Assembly: GCA_002794775.1 (NCBI GenBank)
Contig: NBAY01000007.1
Span: 496,001 to 560,000 of the forward strand
DNA from: Porodaedalea pini
Taxonomy: Eukaryota > Basidiomycota > Agaricomycetes > Hymenochaetales > Hymenochaetaceae
Direction: 5' to 3'
Length of the DNA stretch: 64,000 nt
The notes below the pieces were generated by a model that saw only the letters and a list, made by a program, of their open reading frames with translations, did not search any database and was not told the origin of the DNA. The number at the start of each line of letters is the position of its first letter. The first letter of the stretch is position 1. The translations under genes and the position numbers were made by a program. Below are positions 20,326 through 32,300 of this stretch, in pieces.

Positions 20326-22380
20326 ATGATCGACGGTAAAGATGCTTGTAAGCGGCATCTGTGGCGTCTGCTGTTTGCAATCAAAAGACCTGCGGCGACC
20401 ACGGCTTCCACAACGCCTCAGACGACGCGCAGTCAGCATCATGTCTCTTTTGAGCACAACAACATCAACGACAACGACATCGGCATCGACAGTGCAGGCA
20501 TAACCACGACCACGACCACAGGCACATCTACAACAAGCACGGGAACCCAGCGTGTAATGACAACGAACCCGTCGCACATCCTCATCGCGCGCGGCTCGCG
20601 GGGCCACAACCCGAGCGCGGCGCTCAGCTCGCCGACGGAGACGCACGCGGCAGCGTCGGGTATTTTTCGGAGCGGGGCGCATGCGCATATGCAGGCCGGG
20701 CAGCGGTGTGGACACGGACACGGACACGGGCATGGGCACGGGCATGGAGGAAGCGCGTTGAGCGGGCAGTGGGTGATCGAGGAGTCGGAGGCGGATAGCG
20801 AGCAGGGGAGCGACGAGCTGAGCGATGCGCCGTTCGAGGACGTCGAGCTTGACCCGACTTTTACGCGTGAGGGACGGTTCCCTGGGACCGTCAAGATCGT
20901 GGTTGAGGGGACGACGTTCTGGTGCGTAGCATTATTGATTTCTGATTCTGATAATGGAAGATACAGACTGTCTGGGTCTGATTTTACACGTACAGGGCGC
21001 ATAGAGAGATACTTGTGTTCGCCTCGCCGTTCTTTGAAGCGGCGCTGAGCGGCGAGTGGTCCGAGACGCGCGTCGACGAGGCCAGCGTCTTCAGCGGACG
21101 GCGGCACTCCATAGCCTCCGTCATCACGATCCCGCAGCCGCCATCCAATCCGCGAGACAGGGCGTCAAAAGACGTCCCAACAGGAATATCCTGTGCATCC
21201 TCTGATCCCGATACGAGTCCCGAAGACGCCGATGTCGACGACCTCAAGAACGAGCTGGACTCCTTGAATGAGAGAACGGGCGATGCAAGCCTGAGTGATG
21301 CAGAGCAGAAGGATAAGGTGCGGGACGAGAGCCTTAATCGGCTTGAGGGGAAGGCTGAGGCGCGCCTACAACCTAGCAATAATATTGCACGCGTGAAGAA
21401 GAAATCGGCGGGCGCGGAGGCGAAGATTGTGCTTAAGGAGGAGAAAGCGAGCGTGTTCCATGATTTTCTCAAGTTTGTTTACCCCCAGTATGTATCCTTC
21501 TCCAGCCTCATCTATACATCACGCTGATTGGTCGCTTAGTCTTGAATGTTCAATAACCTGGAATAATGTCGAAGGCCTTATGAACATATCATCAAAACTC
21601 TGCGTTCCGGCGCTAACAAAACAATGTCTGACATTCCTCCTCACTCACGCGGCTGGCAAGCCAATCAAGGCGATGCGCATCGCAGAACTTTTTGAGGAAG
21701 ATCACTTGTATCGAGAATCCAGTCGGTTTGTGTTGGATAACCCTGGCGGTTGGAGTGAGAGCGAGCTTAGCACGTTGAGTCAAGAAACGTTGCTTAAACT
21801 CGAGAAGAGGTGGGAAGACGACTGTCCGTTCGAAGATTTTCATTGACACCGATGCACAGGCGAAATTGGTTCCTTGAACGTGTACTGAAACTTGGCCTTG
21901 TCAATGTAGCAAAGGAATACCAGTGTGTAAGTGTGTTTGAACATCTCTCTCTTGAACGCTTCTCTGAGTTTGGTCTAGTGCGCAACTTGTCCTGATCCGG
22001 CCACATGCGCCCGTCTTCTGGACGAACGTTGGCGACAGGCTTACAACTCCTGCTTCCGCTTTGGTCCCTGTCAGCCCTCGATGGTATATCGATACTTACG
22101 CGGCCTCGAGGGAGTGACGCCGCCGCTCGCACTTACTCATCTAAACTGTCAGTCGCACGCAAAAGCATTTACCACCACTCGTATGCAGTTTTCCTACCGC
22201 TGAACGTTGGTCTATCATTGCTTACTCCTGGTTTCAGTATTCGACCGAATGTTCTCCTTGGGTGTGCGAGGTAGTGGCAGCGGCGCCGACCCAGCTCCCT
22301 TGGGTGCTAGAGTTCCGGGCGTTCAAGGTCCTGCTGCTGGCCCGAGACGCCACTTCTTGTACTGCTCTCTCAATCCTTGA
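20326..22380 (+). CDS. BTB/POZ domain protein
   Basis: Probable adaptor-type BTB protein; its partner is unknown. Exons are 20326-20921, 20996-21487, 21540-21809, 21860-21926, 21979-22180 and 22238-22380, which join in frame to 589 aa. The BTB core is split: PGTVKIVVEGTTFW, then AHREILVFASPFFEAALSG, then a long charged insertion (about 110 aa, acidic, DADVDDLKNELDSL), then ASVFHDFLKFVYPH and LECSITWNNVEGLMNISS. After it come helices of the usual BTB-following region (SRFVLDNPGGWSESEL) and a cysteine-containing tail (CATCPDPATCARLLDERW). The last intron (22181-22237, GTATGC to TTTCAG) removes an apparent stop and adds a glycine/alanine-rich tail. The N-terminus has a His-Gly repeat (20710-20748). 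The start at 20326 could instead be a later ATG near 20557. Confidence 0.8.
20710..20748 (+). repeat. His-Gly coding hexanucleotide repeat
   Basis: A GGACAC/GGGCAT-type hexanucleotide repeat encodes alternating His and Gly (about six HG units) in the N-terminal disordered part of the BTB protein. It may be unstable in length and could in principle bind metal. Confidence 0.85.
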
Positions 22381-24087
22381 CTCGACGCACAGACTCCACG
22401 TTACTCGCCCGTATTATATATCTTATTTGCTAATTGAATTGCTATGTTGAGCATGTACTAAGACATCTATCTAACGCTCTCTCCAATTGTTTTCATCGTG
22501 TTATGCGTAATTTAGGCGCTGCCATTCTGGAGCTCGAAAATAAATAAATAATATCATCAACCGCTACGGAAACTCATCCGAAAGCTCCTTCGTTTCGTAC
22601 CACGGCTCGCTACGCTACAAAACCAGCTCATATTCCCTCTGATATATGTAGCACTGACACCGATTATTCCATATGATCGGCGCCGCACTATATATTGCTC
22701 GCCGTTTTCTGACCGAGGGGACGAAGCCGAAGTGCTTGACAATGTCCTCCTTTTGCATCTATCACAGCCTCCTCGTGGCGTCTGCTGGCGGGTTCGCATG
22801 CCGGAGATTGAGATGCGTAGCCACGGCTATCTCCAAGAACAGGCTTAGCTATATTGTGCAATGATATGAGACGAAGCACAAGCCTTCATCGCCGCACCCA
22901 GATGAGTAGCATGTGTAGACAGGGTTGCCTTAATCTTGTCCCTGTCTACCACACGTCGCATAAATCCCCTGTCATCCACTGGTCTCAGGTCGTTGTGAAG
23001 TCTGTGCAAAAAGCTACGAGGTTTCAAGTTAGGTAGGTCAGTATTTTAGATAAACCAAACGACCATTTAAGTCCCTGCATCTCCTCGACTAAGCTTTGCG
23101 AGGTTTCGAAGGATCCTTTCCAACTTTTCCCGAAGTACGAGCAGGAAGTCGACCGCTCGCCTTGTAAGCACGATGCGTGTCTCGTCGTTCTTGTCGACCT
23201 CCTATCAAAGTAGCATGTTCGGCACGGTCATATTCACCATAGGCTACGAATGAGACACACCTTGATCGTTTCTAATACGTATATATTGAACAATCTTTGC
23301 AGCACCTTCTGTTGGACCCAAATTTGACAGCTTCGGAAACATTTTCAGCGAGTTTCGCGACGGCGCTTGCAGAGCTAGTAATAGTAGTATGAGATGCACG
23401 CAAGTGAAGGCCTTCTTAACCGCCTTTAATACCATCCGAGTACAGGTCGGATGGGGTGACAGGTTAGGAGCGAGAGAAAGCAAGCATAACTGGGGGATCG
23501 GCGATAAAGGAGCGAACGCAGGGTATCTAGGGGTTCCCAAGGAGCAATTTGAAGTTGTTCAGCTGTTGAGCGTCTTTTAGCCCAGAATTCAGCGCCGCGC
23601 CTTCGAGTAGAGAAAGACCAGTGCAACTTCGAATTGCTTCTTTTTTTTCTAGGCTGGTCACTGAATTCCCCACCAATTTTCTACCAGCTCAGCTGCATAC
23701 CACAGTTTTCGAATGTCGTGTTAATCATATTCCAAATGGAACAGGGGAGTATAGTCGAAGCTGTGAATCTAGTGGCAAGGCGACATTGCAGCGCTGTTGC
23801 CCTTGCGTAACTTGAATGATGAGGCCGAATTGAATCGCGCAACCTTCGTCACTTTGAACATCTTCAGATGAACCGAACGTGCAGCAGTCACAGTATAAGT
23901 GATCCAGATGTGAGAAAGCAAGAACATAGTATTCAATCGAAGAGGGTATCCATTTTTTTTAGTTTCAGAAAGAAGCTTAAGGTCAGTCAGGTATACCGGT
24001 AACCGGATTACGTACATTCAAAACGCGACGCGACTAGCCGTCATCTCTAGCCTCTCCTCCTACCAGTGAGCTCCCCTCAACACAACA
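22381..24087. other. Intergenic region with degenerate coding fragments
   Basis: No intact gene is supported. One plus-strand frame (about 22558-22845) is open and reads like coding sequence (PLIYVALTPIIPYDRRR, EAEVLDNVLLLHLSQPPR) but has no start, ends in a stop and is not recognised. The minus-strand fragment at 23067-23390 is listed separately. The last 200 bases are the ARPC2 promoter. Confidence 0.4.
23067..23390 (-). pseudogene. Decayed gene fragment, unrecognised helical protein
   Basis: On the minus strand, an exon ending at 23201-23067 encodes EVDKNDETRIVLTRRAVDF and LREKLERILRNLAKL. It is preceded by a plausible intron (GTGTGTCTC to TGATAG) and an upstream exon whose frames conflict: SASAVAKLAENVSEAVKFG in one frame and LQRLFNIYVLETIK in another. 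The helical pattern resembles the N-terminal domains of Agaricomycete NLR-like or kinase-associated proteins, but I cannot assign it. The frame conflict suggests a frameshifted remnant. Confidence 0.3.
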
Positions 24088-25380
24088 ATGATTCTGCTAG
24101 AAGTAAGTCACAAAGCACCTGCATTTAGGCATAACTGATTGTCCCTCTACCGCGTAGGCACACAACTACATTATCCAAACGACCATCTCTGAGAAACTCA
24201 TCAAGTATGTATCCGGATTCACGCTCATAATACTGAGGTCTAACCCTACGTACTCACCGACCAGGCCTCCGCGCTTGATGTGCAGTTTGTTGACTACGAT
24301 GGCGTCCGATTTCATCTCTCGACTCCGCAAGTGAAGACTACGCTCCTCTTGTCCATGCACATCCGCTGCTGGGCGGAGCTTGCGCAGCACGGCGCACTGG
24401 ACGTGCTCAAGCGCGAGTATGGTGGGCTTCTTGCCCCGGAGACCGAACCGGAGTACAATGTCAGCTTGGAGATTGACCTGACGCAGGCTCCGGCAGAGGG
24501 AGGTACGTCGCAGAGGACACCACAGCGTCGTCCACTTTATCTCACATTCGATCTATTCGAACAGAGGCCCGCGAATCATTCGTCAAGTCACTTGCGCTCC
24601 TAAAGCGCAACGCACTTGCCGCACCCTTCGAGCGTGCGTTCCAGACTCAGAAGTCGCTCGAGGCAAGCGGCGCGGCGCCGGATGCGTCGCAGGGCGAGCT
24701 GGTACAAATCCACTATCGCGACGAGGAAGCGATCTACATCCAGGCTGCGTCAGACCGCGTCACGGTCTTTTTCTCCACTGTCTTCAGGGAAGAGACGGAC
24801 AGGATCTTTGGGAAGGTCTTCTTGCAGGTAAGTATCTGACATTGATTGATGAAATGTTTCACACCTTGACAATGCGGGTAGGAATTCGTCGACGCAAGGC
24901 GTCTTTCTTCCCTACAGAACGCCCCGCAGGTGCTCTACTCAAACAAAGATGCCCCCCTTGAACTTCGCGGTGTCCCCGGCCTAAAAGCAAGCGAAGACGT
25001 CGGCTACGTCACTTTCGGTTTGTTTCCTCTAATCCCCACCACCCATCCTCAACTAACTAACATCCACGTCCACGCACACGATTAACAGTCCTCTTCCCGC
25101 GGCACTTCGACAAGCCCGACGTCGCGTACGCGACGATCTCCCACATCCAGCTCTTCCGCGACTACCTGCACTACCACATCAAGTGCTCCAAGGCATACAT
25201 GCACTCGCGTATGCGCTTCCGCGTCTCCGAGTTCCAGAAGGTGCTCAATCGCGCGAAGATGGAGGTTGCGACGTCGACGGACCGCAAGACTGTCAGGTAT
25301 GTATCGCCCGGCTTGTCTCCAGTGTGTTAAGATAACTGAGTATGATCGATAACAGTGGAAGGACGATGGTGTCGCGGTAA
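24088..25380 (+). CDS. ARPC2: Arp2/3 complex subunit 2 (p34-Arc)
   Basis: Core subunit of the Arp2/3 complex that nucleates branched actin filaments at endocytic sites. Exons are 24088-24102, 24158-24208, 24265-24502, 24565-24827, 24882-25017, 25089-25296 and 25356-25380, about 311 aa, close to the usual 300. Diagnostic segments are MILLE at the start, [18 protein letters not shown] with [40 protein letters not shown], and [20 protein letters not shown] with [11 protein letters not shown]. The last exon has only seven codons before the stop (GRTMVSR). Exon 2 is assumed to use a GTATCC donor (after KY), because the stronger-looking GTATGT four bases earlier would break the frame. It is convergent with the downstream minus-strand gene. 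Confidence 0.95.
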
Positions 25381-25613
25381 ATGAATGGTCCTTGGTAAGA
25401 GGGCGTGCAACGCTTGTAGACTGGCTATGTATTATTACCAAAATTTCTTTGAACTTGCCGCAATCACAGATGCTTTCATGCACTGACAAGAGACTCAGTG
25501 ACCGTCTCCGGCTACTGACGAGAACAGAACGCAATTCGATAAACAGCGTCTATATTTTTACACGGAAAAATAGTCCACTAGAATTGTTCTTTTCCCAAAG
25601 AAAATTCAAGAAC

Positions 25614-28600
25614 CTACAAATCAAATGCACGACTTCTCCACCCACCTTTCCTTCTCTCCCTTCTCCCCTGGCGATCCATCCTCTCCCCGGCTCTCTCTGC
25701 CGTCCGCCTCACCTGCACAGCCTCTTCAATGCCCTTTTGTGTAGCATTTTGCGCGCCTTCTTGCAGATTCCGCATTTTCCCTTGCACATTCTCTAATGCC
25801 TCGCGTGCGGTCCCCGCCACCTCACGCGCAGCTTCTTGGGGCGTCTCACGCTCGACGCCAAGTGCAACGGGCTCCGCCTTTCCAGGAAGGAGCTGTGCGC
25901 CGACCCCGATAGCTATTGCGTTCTCTGTTGAGGGTGGTGCGTCGCCGTCAGGCTCAGGTTCGGGCTGCTCGACAGTCGTACGGATGACCCCAGTAAGCGT
26001 CGCCTCCGTATGCGTTTCGGTGTATACTTCCTGCTCTTCCTCGTCCTCTTCCTCGTCTGAATCAGAGCCTTCCAGTTCTCCAAGACCGTACCTCTCGAGC
26101 AGCGCATCCCACCAGTCCGATGCGTTTGTCTCTGCCTCCCCGTCCTCCTTCGCGCGCTTCTTCGCCTTCTCATCTGCTTTACCCTTCACATCCCTCAACG
26201 CCTTCTCAAGCGACTCCAAAGCACTCCGCACCTGCGCATTGAGCACACGTGTCCCAACGACCCTCCCTATCGGACCTGCAAGAGGCGCAAGTAGAAGGGA
26301 GTTGAGTATCCAGTGCCTACTATGTGCGAGACGGAGTACGAGGCCTGGAATAGCTGTACGGACGTCTACGACGCGGAATAGCATCTCGCCCCCTTCGTTC
26401 CCACTCCCATTATCGTCATTGGAATCCGAATCCGTCTCGAGCTCGACATCGACTGCAAGACCCTCTCCCCGGCGCTGTCCCCTCCCAATATCGACGCTAA
26501 GAAGACCTTCGTCCGTGTATCCGAGCCAGTCGTTGCGTGCGTACGACGCGTAGTACCCCACGTCATGCGCTGCGACGCGCAGACCCTCGACGTGTATCAG
26601 CAGTCGGGAAGTCGCAGTTACATTCGTCCTCCGAGTCCGACTCCCTGAGCTCGAACCTGTCTCGGGCTCGTCGTCGTCGTTCCCAAGTATAGGAATATGA
26701 AGCGCGCTTTCCAGGTCTCCCTGATCCGCATTCTTCCTCGCGGATAGAAGTCGTGCATTCGGGCTCGTCAACTCCGTTGCTCCCACACCCTCATCGACCT
26801 CGACGCGCACCTCGGCGTACTCCTGCACGCTGAGAACGTCGGGTACGAGCGCCTCCTCTGCGCTCAGGAGGAGTGCATCGATCGCGGCGGCGATCTGCGT
26901 ACCGTTGCTCGTCGACGATACGTACTCTACCCGTGGCATCGGAAGCGTACGAATAGCGCGAAGAAGCCGCGGGAGCACCCAACCAAGAGCCGCACGGAGG
27001 AGGGTGGTGCGCCAGTGCGTGGCCGCGTGTTGGCCGCGCTGCGCCGCACGGCCGAGGAGAATAAGAACATCGCTGTGAAGACTGTCAAGTGCGTTGAAGA
27101 GTTTGTTCGTGGACCTATCCGACTTCAGAGAGTCTGTAAATGCATTGGCTTCATCTAGAAGATGTTGAAGGTTATCCGATAGTTTTTCATCCTGTGTAAG
27201 GCGAGCTCTCCCTTCATCGTAGAGCCTCGATGCGGCATCCCGTCCAGCTCGCGAGCTCACAAACGAAGGGTTCACAAGCGCAGTGTCCAGCCACTGCCCG
27301 ACTTCCCTGAAGAAAATCTGTACGTCATTACTATCGCCATTCGCAGGGACCACAGAGATGTCGTGAATGGTTTTGAAGAGGCTGCGTAACAGAGGTTCGA
27401 GACTCTTCCCGCCAGCGAAGCGCTCTAGGAGAGTCCTTAAATCCTCGAGCGCCCGCCTGAAACGTGGGTCGGGGACGATTACGGGTGCTGATATCTGGAT
27501 TGAGGATTCTCCGGATGATGGCTGAGTGGACTGTGAGATTGCGGTGAATGCGAGGCTCACGCGTGCTGCGTATTTTCTGAGGATGTATAGTAGGGTACGG
27601 AAGGCCGAGTTGTACTGTGGCGAAGCTTGTGCTTGGCGGAAGATCTAACACGAATTATTAAGTCTTCTGCAGAATTGAGTTTTTGGAGCCTTACATCCTC
27701 GATGCGGTCCAGCACGACCTCCTTTGGAGACTTCGTTTCTTGACCAACTGGGTGAGGATTCGTGGGCTGGGTCGGCTGGGTTTCTGCAATGACTGGCTGA
27801 TTCCCGTCAGCACCCGAGTCTGGCCTGACATTAATCTCGACCGCCTCAGAAACATTCTCGACCGTCACAGCGGCGCTCCTGACTTGCACAGCGGTATCCG
27901 CGACAAGCTCCCTGGCTGTAAGCAGTAAGTCGCCCAGGATGAGACGAAAAGCCGAAGATGTCAAGAGGAGAGTCGCGAGCGTGCGTAACGAGGAGGCTAG
28001 GGCGAGCGTGTCGGAAGCGAGCTCGTTCTGTGAGGGAATAGCTGACGCTGAGAGAGAAGAGTTTATGCGTCAGGTCTGTATCGTAAAGAGATGCAGAAGG
28101 AAGAGGACCTGCCGTTTGTACCTGATCAGCTGTTTCGCTGTTCACTCGAAGCTCGGCGGGTGTTTCGATGCCGATTGGAACAGAGCCCAGTTCGCGAAGC
28201 TGGTAAAGCAGGTCTTGTACCCGGTTGTCATCTAAACACACATCCGCTCAGTTCTCCCAAAGAATAAAGTGGATCAACCTAATTTCGAAGACGCACCGTT
28301 CTTTTCCAATCCGACCTGTAGCAGCGCGTCAACAACCTCGCGAGCGTCCAGAACGACCTTCCTCCCACTCTCATCCAAAGCACCCCTGCTCAAGTTCTCT
28401 CCTCCGGGCTCAACTTCAAGGACGCCCGAGCGCAACAACGATCTCAGCGCGCCACCCAGCTGCTGCTGGCTAGGCAGCTTTCCGGCACGCAGCGCCGCAA
28501 GCACGTCCGTCACTTTCTCATAGGGCGTCTCTGCTTTCCGGAGCGCGTCGGTGTTGGAGCGCAGGAGCGGCTGCCGCTCCGCGTCGGCTTGTTTAAGTCC

Positions 28601-28639
28601 CTTGTCGCGTCGGCGACAGCAGCAGAAGCAGAAGCCCAT
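25614..28639 (-). CDS. HAM1-like (DUF4449-type) protein with acylation-like N-terminus
   Basis: Large fungal protein of the HAM1-like N/C family (BPI/LBP-like lipid-binding fold proposed for the C-terminal part). Exons (minus): 28297-28639, 28122-28231, 27695-28027 and 25614-27644, total 2817 nt, 938 aa. The N-terminus MGFCFCCCRRRDKG has Gly2 plus four cysteines, a pattern fitting N-myristoylation and palmitoylation, so peripheral membrane attachment is likely. Family-type segments include FFREVGQWLDTALVNPSF, DNLQHLLDEANAFTDSL, TTLLRAALGWVLPRLLRA, RNDWLGYTDEGLLSVDIG and IPGLVLRLAHSRHWILNS. The C-terminus is acidic (SDSDEEEDEEEQEV) then coiled-coil and very basic. Precise biochemical function is not established to my knowledge. 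Confidence 0.8.
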
Positions 28640-29308
28640 CGGTCTCGCTGTGTATACTTCGGTGTGGGGGGCGCTGTTGTGAAACAACCTGGGTCCATGG
28701 AAGGTTTATGTATAGGAGAATGGCTCTCCTGCGCTCAGCGCTTATGATGTCATCCCCAACGCCGATCATTCAGTACGCGAATCTGACGCGCATCATCCCA
28801 TTCCCAAACAAGTTGCACTTGAACGCACGAATAATAATGGTCTAGTGTATTCCAAGCTACACGTCCGACGCAATCCCAAGAGCTAATTTAACAGTGACTG
28901 GGGGTATATACGGGATGCCATGAAAAAAAAAAATGCCAGTGAAAGTGGAACAATCAAGATGAGAAGAATCGACGAGCGGCGAACAGGAAGGGCTCGGGCG
29001 ATGATGAAGACGAGGTATATGAGACGAATGAACATAAGGAATAAGGAAAAGTATGCATATGAAGAAACCTCAGAAAGAACGAAAAGGTCAATGCAAGACA
29101 GATGAAGAGCGGAAACCATGTAAACCAAGAAAAGAGATGAGGAAACAGAGACGTAAACGAAAGAAACGCATGCAAGAAATTGAACGACCACGGAAGCCCT
29201 CCGCATAGTACATATCAGAAGTGGCGAGGACGCGTTATATGCAACAGAAATAAAAACGAAAAACACTGACAATAGTGTAAGGCTTAAGCAATAAATACAC
29301 AATAGTCC
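28640..29308. other. Intergenic, promoter of the HAM1-like gene and RhoGAP 3' flank
   Basis: The plus strand is strongly purine-rich from 28920 to 29200, consistent with the 3' UTR of the minus-strand RhoGAP transcript. A 139-codon minus-strand frame here is a composition artefact (see rejected items). Confidence 0.5.
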
Positions 29309-32300
29309 TTAAGATGAGAGTGAGGGAAAGACGGAGGGCGCGTTTTCGATGAGGTACTCGATCGCGAGTGACTTGCCCGCCATATCGGCGAACTCACGGC
29401 TGGGGTCCGCAGAGCGCATAAGAGTGGCTGTAAAGGAGAAAGAACTCAGCGTCAACGGATGTGCAGGCTGCTCAAGATGCACTTACGACCGAAGATAACC
29501 CCGAGATTTCGTGCGTTCATGAGGTTGACGTCAGCCTGCAACTGCACCCTGTGAAGATGCTGCATGAGCCGGCTCAACGTATGGTAGTGTTCTGCAGGGA
29601 GCTGTTTAACGAGGTCCTTCAAAGCTTGCCCCTTAGCTTGGACGTCCTTAATACCTAGGAAACATTTGGAGCTCGCATCAAGACCCTCAGTAATCAAACA
29701 AAACAGACAACTCACTGCCAGCTGCAACGAAAGCTTCGTGCATTCCAAAGGTCAGAAGAGGGTTGGGCAACATTCGGAAGTAGTTCTTGAGCACGGACGT
29801 GACGCTCGATACGTCATTGAACGAATCAGAGTCATTCAAATTGAAAGACTCGTAGTCCCGCGCTCGAAAAGGGCCGTGATCGCCTTCGACTGGCCGGAGC
29901 CTCCAGTCTTGCGATAGATCCCTCATAGTCCATAGCTGCGACAGATGGTCAGATTCTAGCACTGATCATCCACAAAAAAAAGTCAAGTCGCTTACCATTC
30001 GCCTCAACGGCGTTAATGCATTTCTCGACGATGATGGGAACGAACAATTCGGAGTTCTTCGAGTTCTTCGAATCCTCCCGGACCTGCTCAATCAAATCCC
30101 TTCCGAACATTGAAGGCGCTAGAAAATAAATACATCAGTAAGAGAAGATCGACAGTAGCTATCAGGTACATACGCGGAGAGCCAACCGGGGCTAAATGCT
30201 CATCAGAACCACCTGCAGATCCATCGTGCGTGCACGAAGCATGTACCTGGCCGACACACCTCACATGCACGGACATATTGCACGCTGACATATAAATAAT
30301 TAGACAAAGATAGTTCAACTAACGAGGAGAAAGCGCATACTCGAGCAACGGACTTGCGATCCCCACATCTTGTCGCTGCACAGGTCACAGCGCGCAAAGC
30401 GAAGGATGCTGAGCTGCTGGAACGCATGCTCAATGCGCTTCTTCCCTTTCCCATTATCAGCCGCAGAAAGGCCACCCGCTGACGCGTCCTTGTTCACTTT
30501 ATTGCCTGGCCAGCGGAGACCGATCCGCGAGCGCTGCGCATGCGTCTCCCCGAGCTCCAGCTTCGCCGACCTCTGCTGGCGCCCATCCGGAGCATCGTCG
30601 ATCAGCGTCGCCGAGCTCGAAGTGGATGTGGTATTGACGATCGCCGGCGCCTGGGCCGGCTGCCGTGCCTTCCAACTGTCGAATGACGCCTTCGGGTGCG
30701 CAGACGACTGCACGGGCGGAAGGGACTTCTCTCGGACATGGCCCGACTCCAGACGGCGTTCGTACTGCGTGTTCAGCTGTGCGAGTTCCTCGTTGCGCGC
30801 GTTCAGTACTGCCGTCTCCTCAAGGAAGATATCCCGAGCCTCCTTAAGGTCCACAATCTCCCGCACCAGTGTTTCCCTTTGTTGCGTGAGAGGGACGAGA
30901 TCACGTTGGTACTGACGCTTGATGTTATCAAGGCGCATTGTTAGCGAACGGCCGACACTTGCGCCTGGGACATCCCCATTGGGTACAGAGCTATTTTATG
31001 TTAAGAACCCGCTGCCAAAACTCAATTAAAAGCACGAGATACTCACGATTTCGACGCCGAGAGCTCCTCAACCTCCGCAAGCGTCATATCCCTCTCGACC
31101 TTCAGCTTCGACACATCCTGCTCCAACCCGCTGAGATTCTCGGAAAGTTCCTTCGTGAACTGTTTCTGCACTTCCCGACGGCGCTCGTCACTCGACAGTG
31201 CAGTTATTCTAGCTGCCTGTCCGGAGACCTCGATCTTCAGACGCGACACTTCTTCTTCAGCGGTCCGTCTCGCCGTGAGTTCCTGATTGTACTCGTCTTG
31301 CGCGACCGAGAGGCCGTCAAACATCATTTGGCTAGTCCGCTACAAATTCGATGTCAGCTTTTGTGAATTACAAACTTCCATTCCAAAATTTTACGAACCT
31401 TCATGCCGTCAAGTTTCGTCGACATCTCCGTCATCTGCTCCCGCTTCTGGTCCAGGCTCTGAAGAATGGCTTCAACGAACGCGCGGTCGAGCTTGACGTA
31501 GTCGGCCGATCGCTCAGTCGCGTCCGCCAACGCCTCCCTCAGGCGCCGCATCACCAGCTCCGCGGAGTCTTGCTTTCGGGGCGTCGCACCGTTCGACTCG
31601 GACCGTCGGTGGCCATGTCCATTGACGCCATTGACGTACATCCTCGGCGTCGTCGGTCGGCGTGATTCAGTGGAAGAACGGGGCGAACTCGCATCATCCA
31701 ATACCTTCGCGGCTGCGTCAGCCTTCGAAGACCGGCGGGGAGACCTCCTGCGGCCTTCAGGATGAGTAGGCGAAATCGGGGATGTCGCGGACGACGACGC
31801 CGCCGCCTGTTCGCTACTCGGGTGCATAGCAATCGGGCCCGGCGGAGCAGCTCTCTTGCTCCTCAACGACGCCTTCCTCTCCGCAGGCTTGACCAGCGAA
31901 GCCGCCTTGCCATCACTCGCATTCGTACTCGTATTCGCAGAAGCGAGAGGCATGTCCACAAGTGGCGTAATCGTCGAGGCGACACTCGTGGGTGTCTTAG
32001 CCGCCGCCACATCCTCGCCCTTCTCCTCGGGGATGCTGACTGTATTCGCTTCCGCCTGCGCGGCACGCAAGCCCGCAAGCATCGAGAGCCGCTTCGCGGA
32101 GGACGAGCCGCCGAGGTTGCTCAGCAGCTCGTTGAAGTCCGTCCCGCTCATCGAGAACCGCATCGGCGGCAGCGCTGGCGCGATGAAGAAGCCTGACGTC
32201 CGCTCCGTGACGGTTGTCATCGAAGGCCCGTCTTCATGCTCCCCCTTATCCAAGAAGAACTCGTCGCCATCGACGAGACCCGCTGAGGACGGCTGTGATG

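Noticed and set aside
25729..26553. 274-codon plus-strand serine-rich frame
   Set aside because: Antisense shadow of the HAM1-like coding exon; Ser/Arg-rich composition comes from the acidic coding strand.
28883..29302. 139-codon, extremely hydrophobic minus-strand frame (looks like a multi-span membrane protein)
   Set aside because: The plus strand here is purine-rich 3' UTR sequence, so the complement reads as Leu/Ser/Phe-rich by composition. No homology, no introns, and it lies in the RhoGAP 3' flank.
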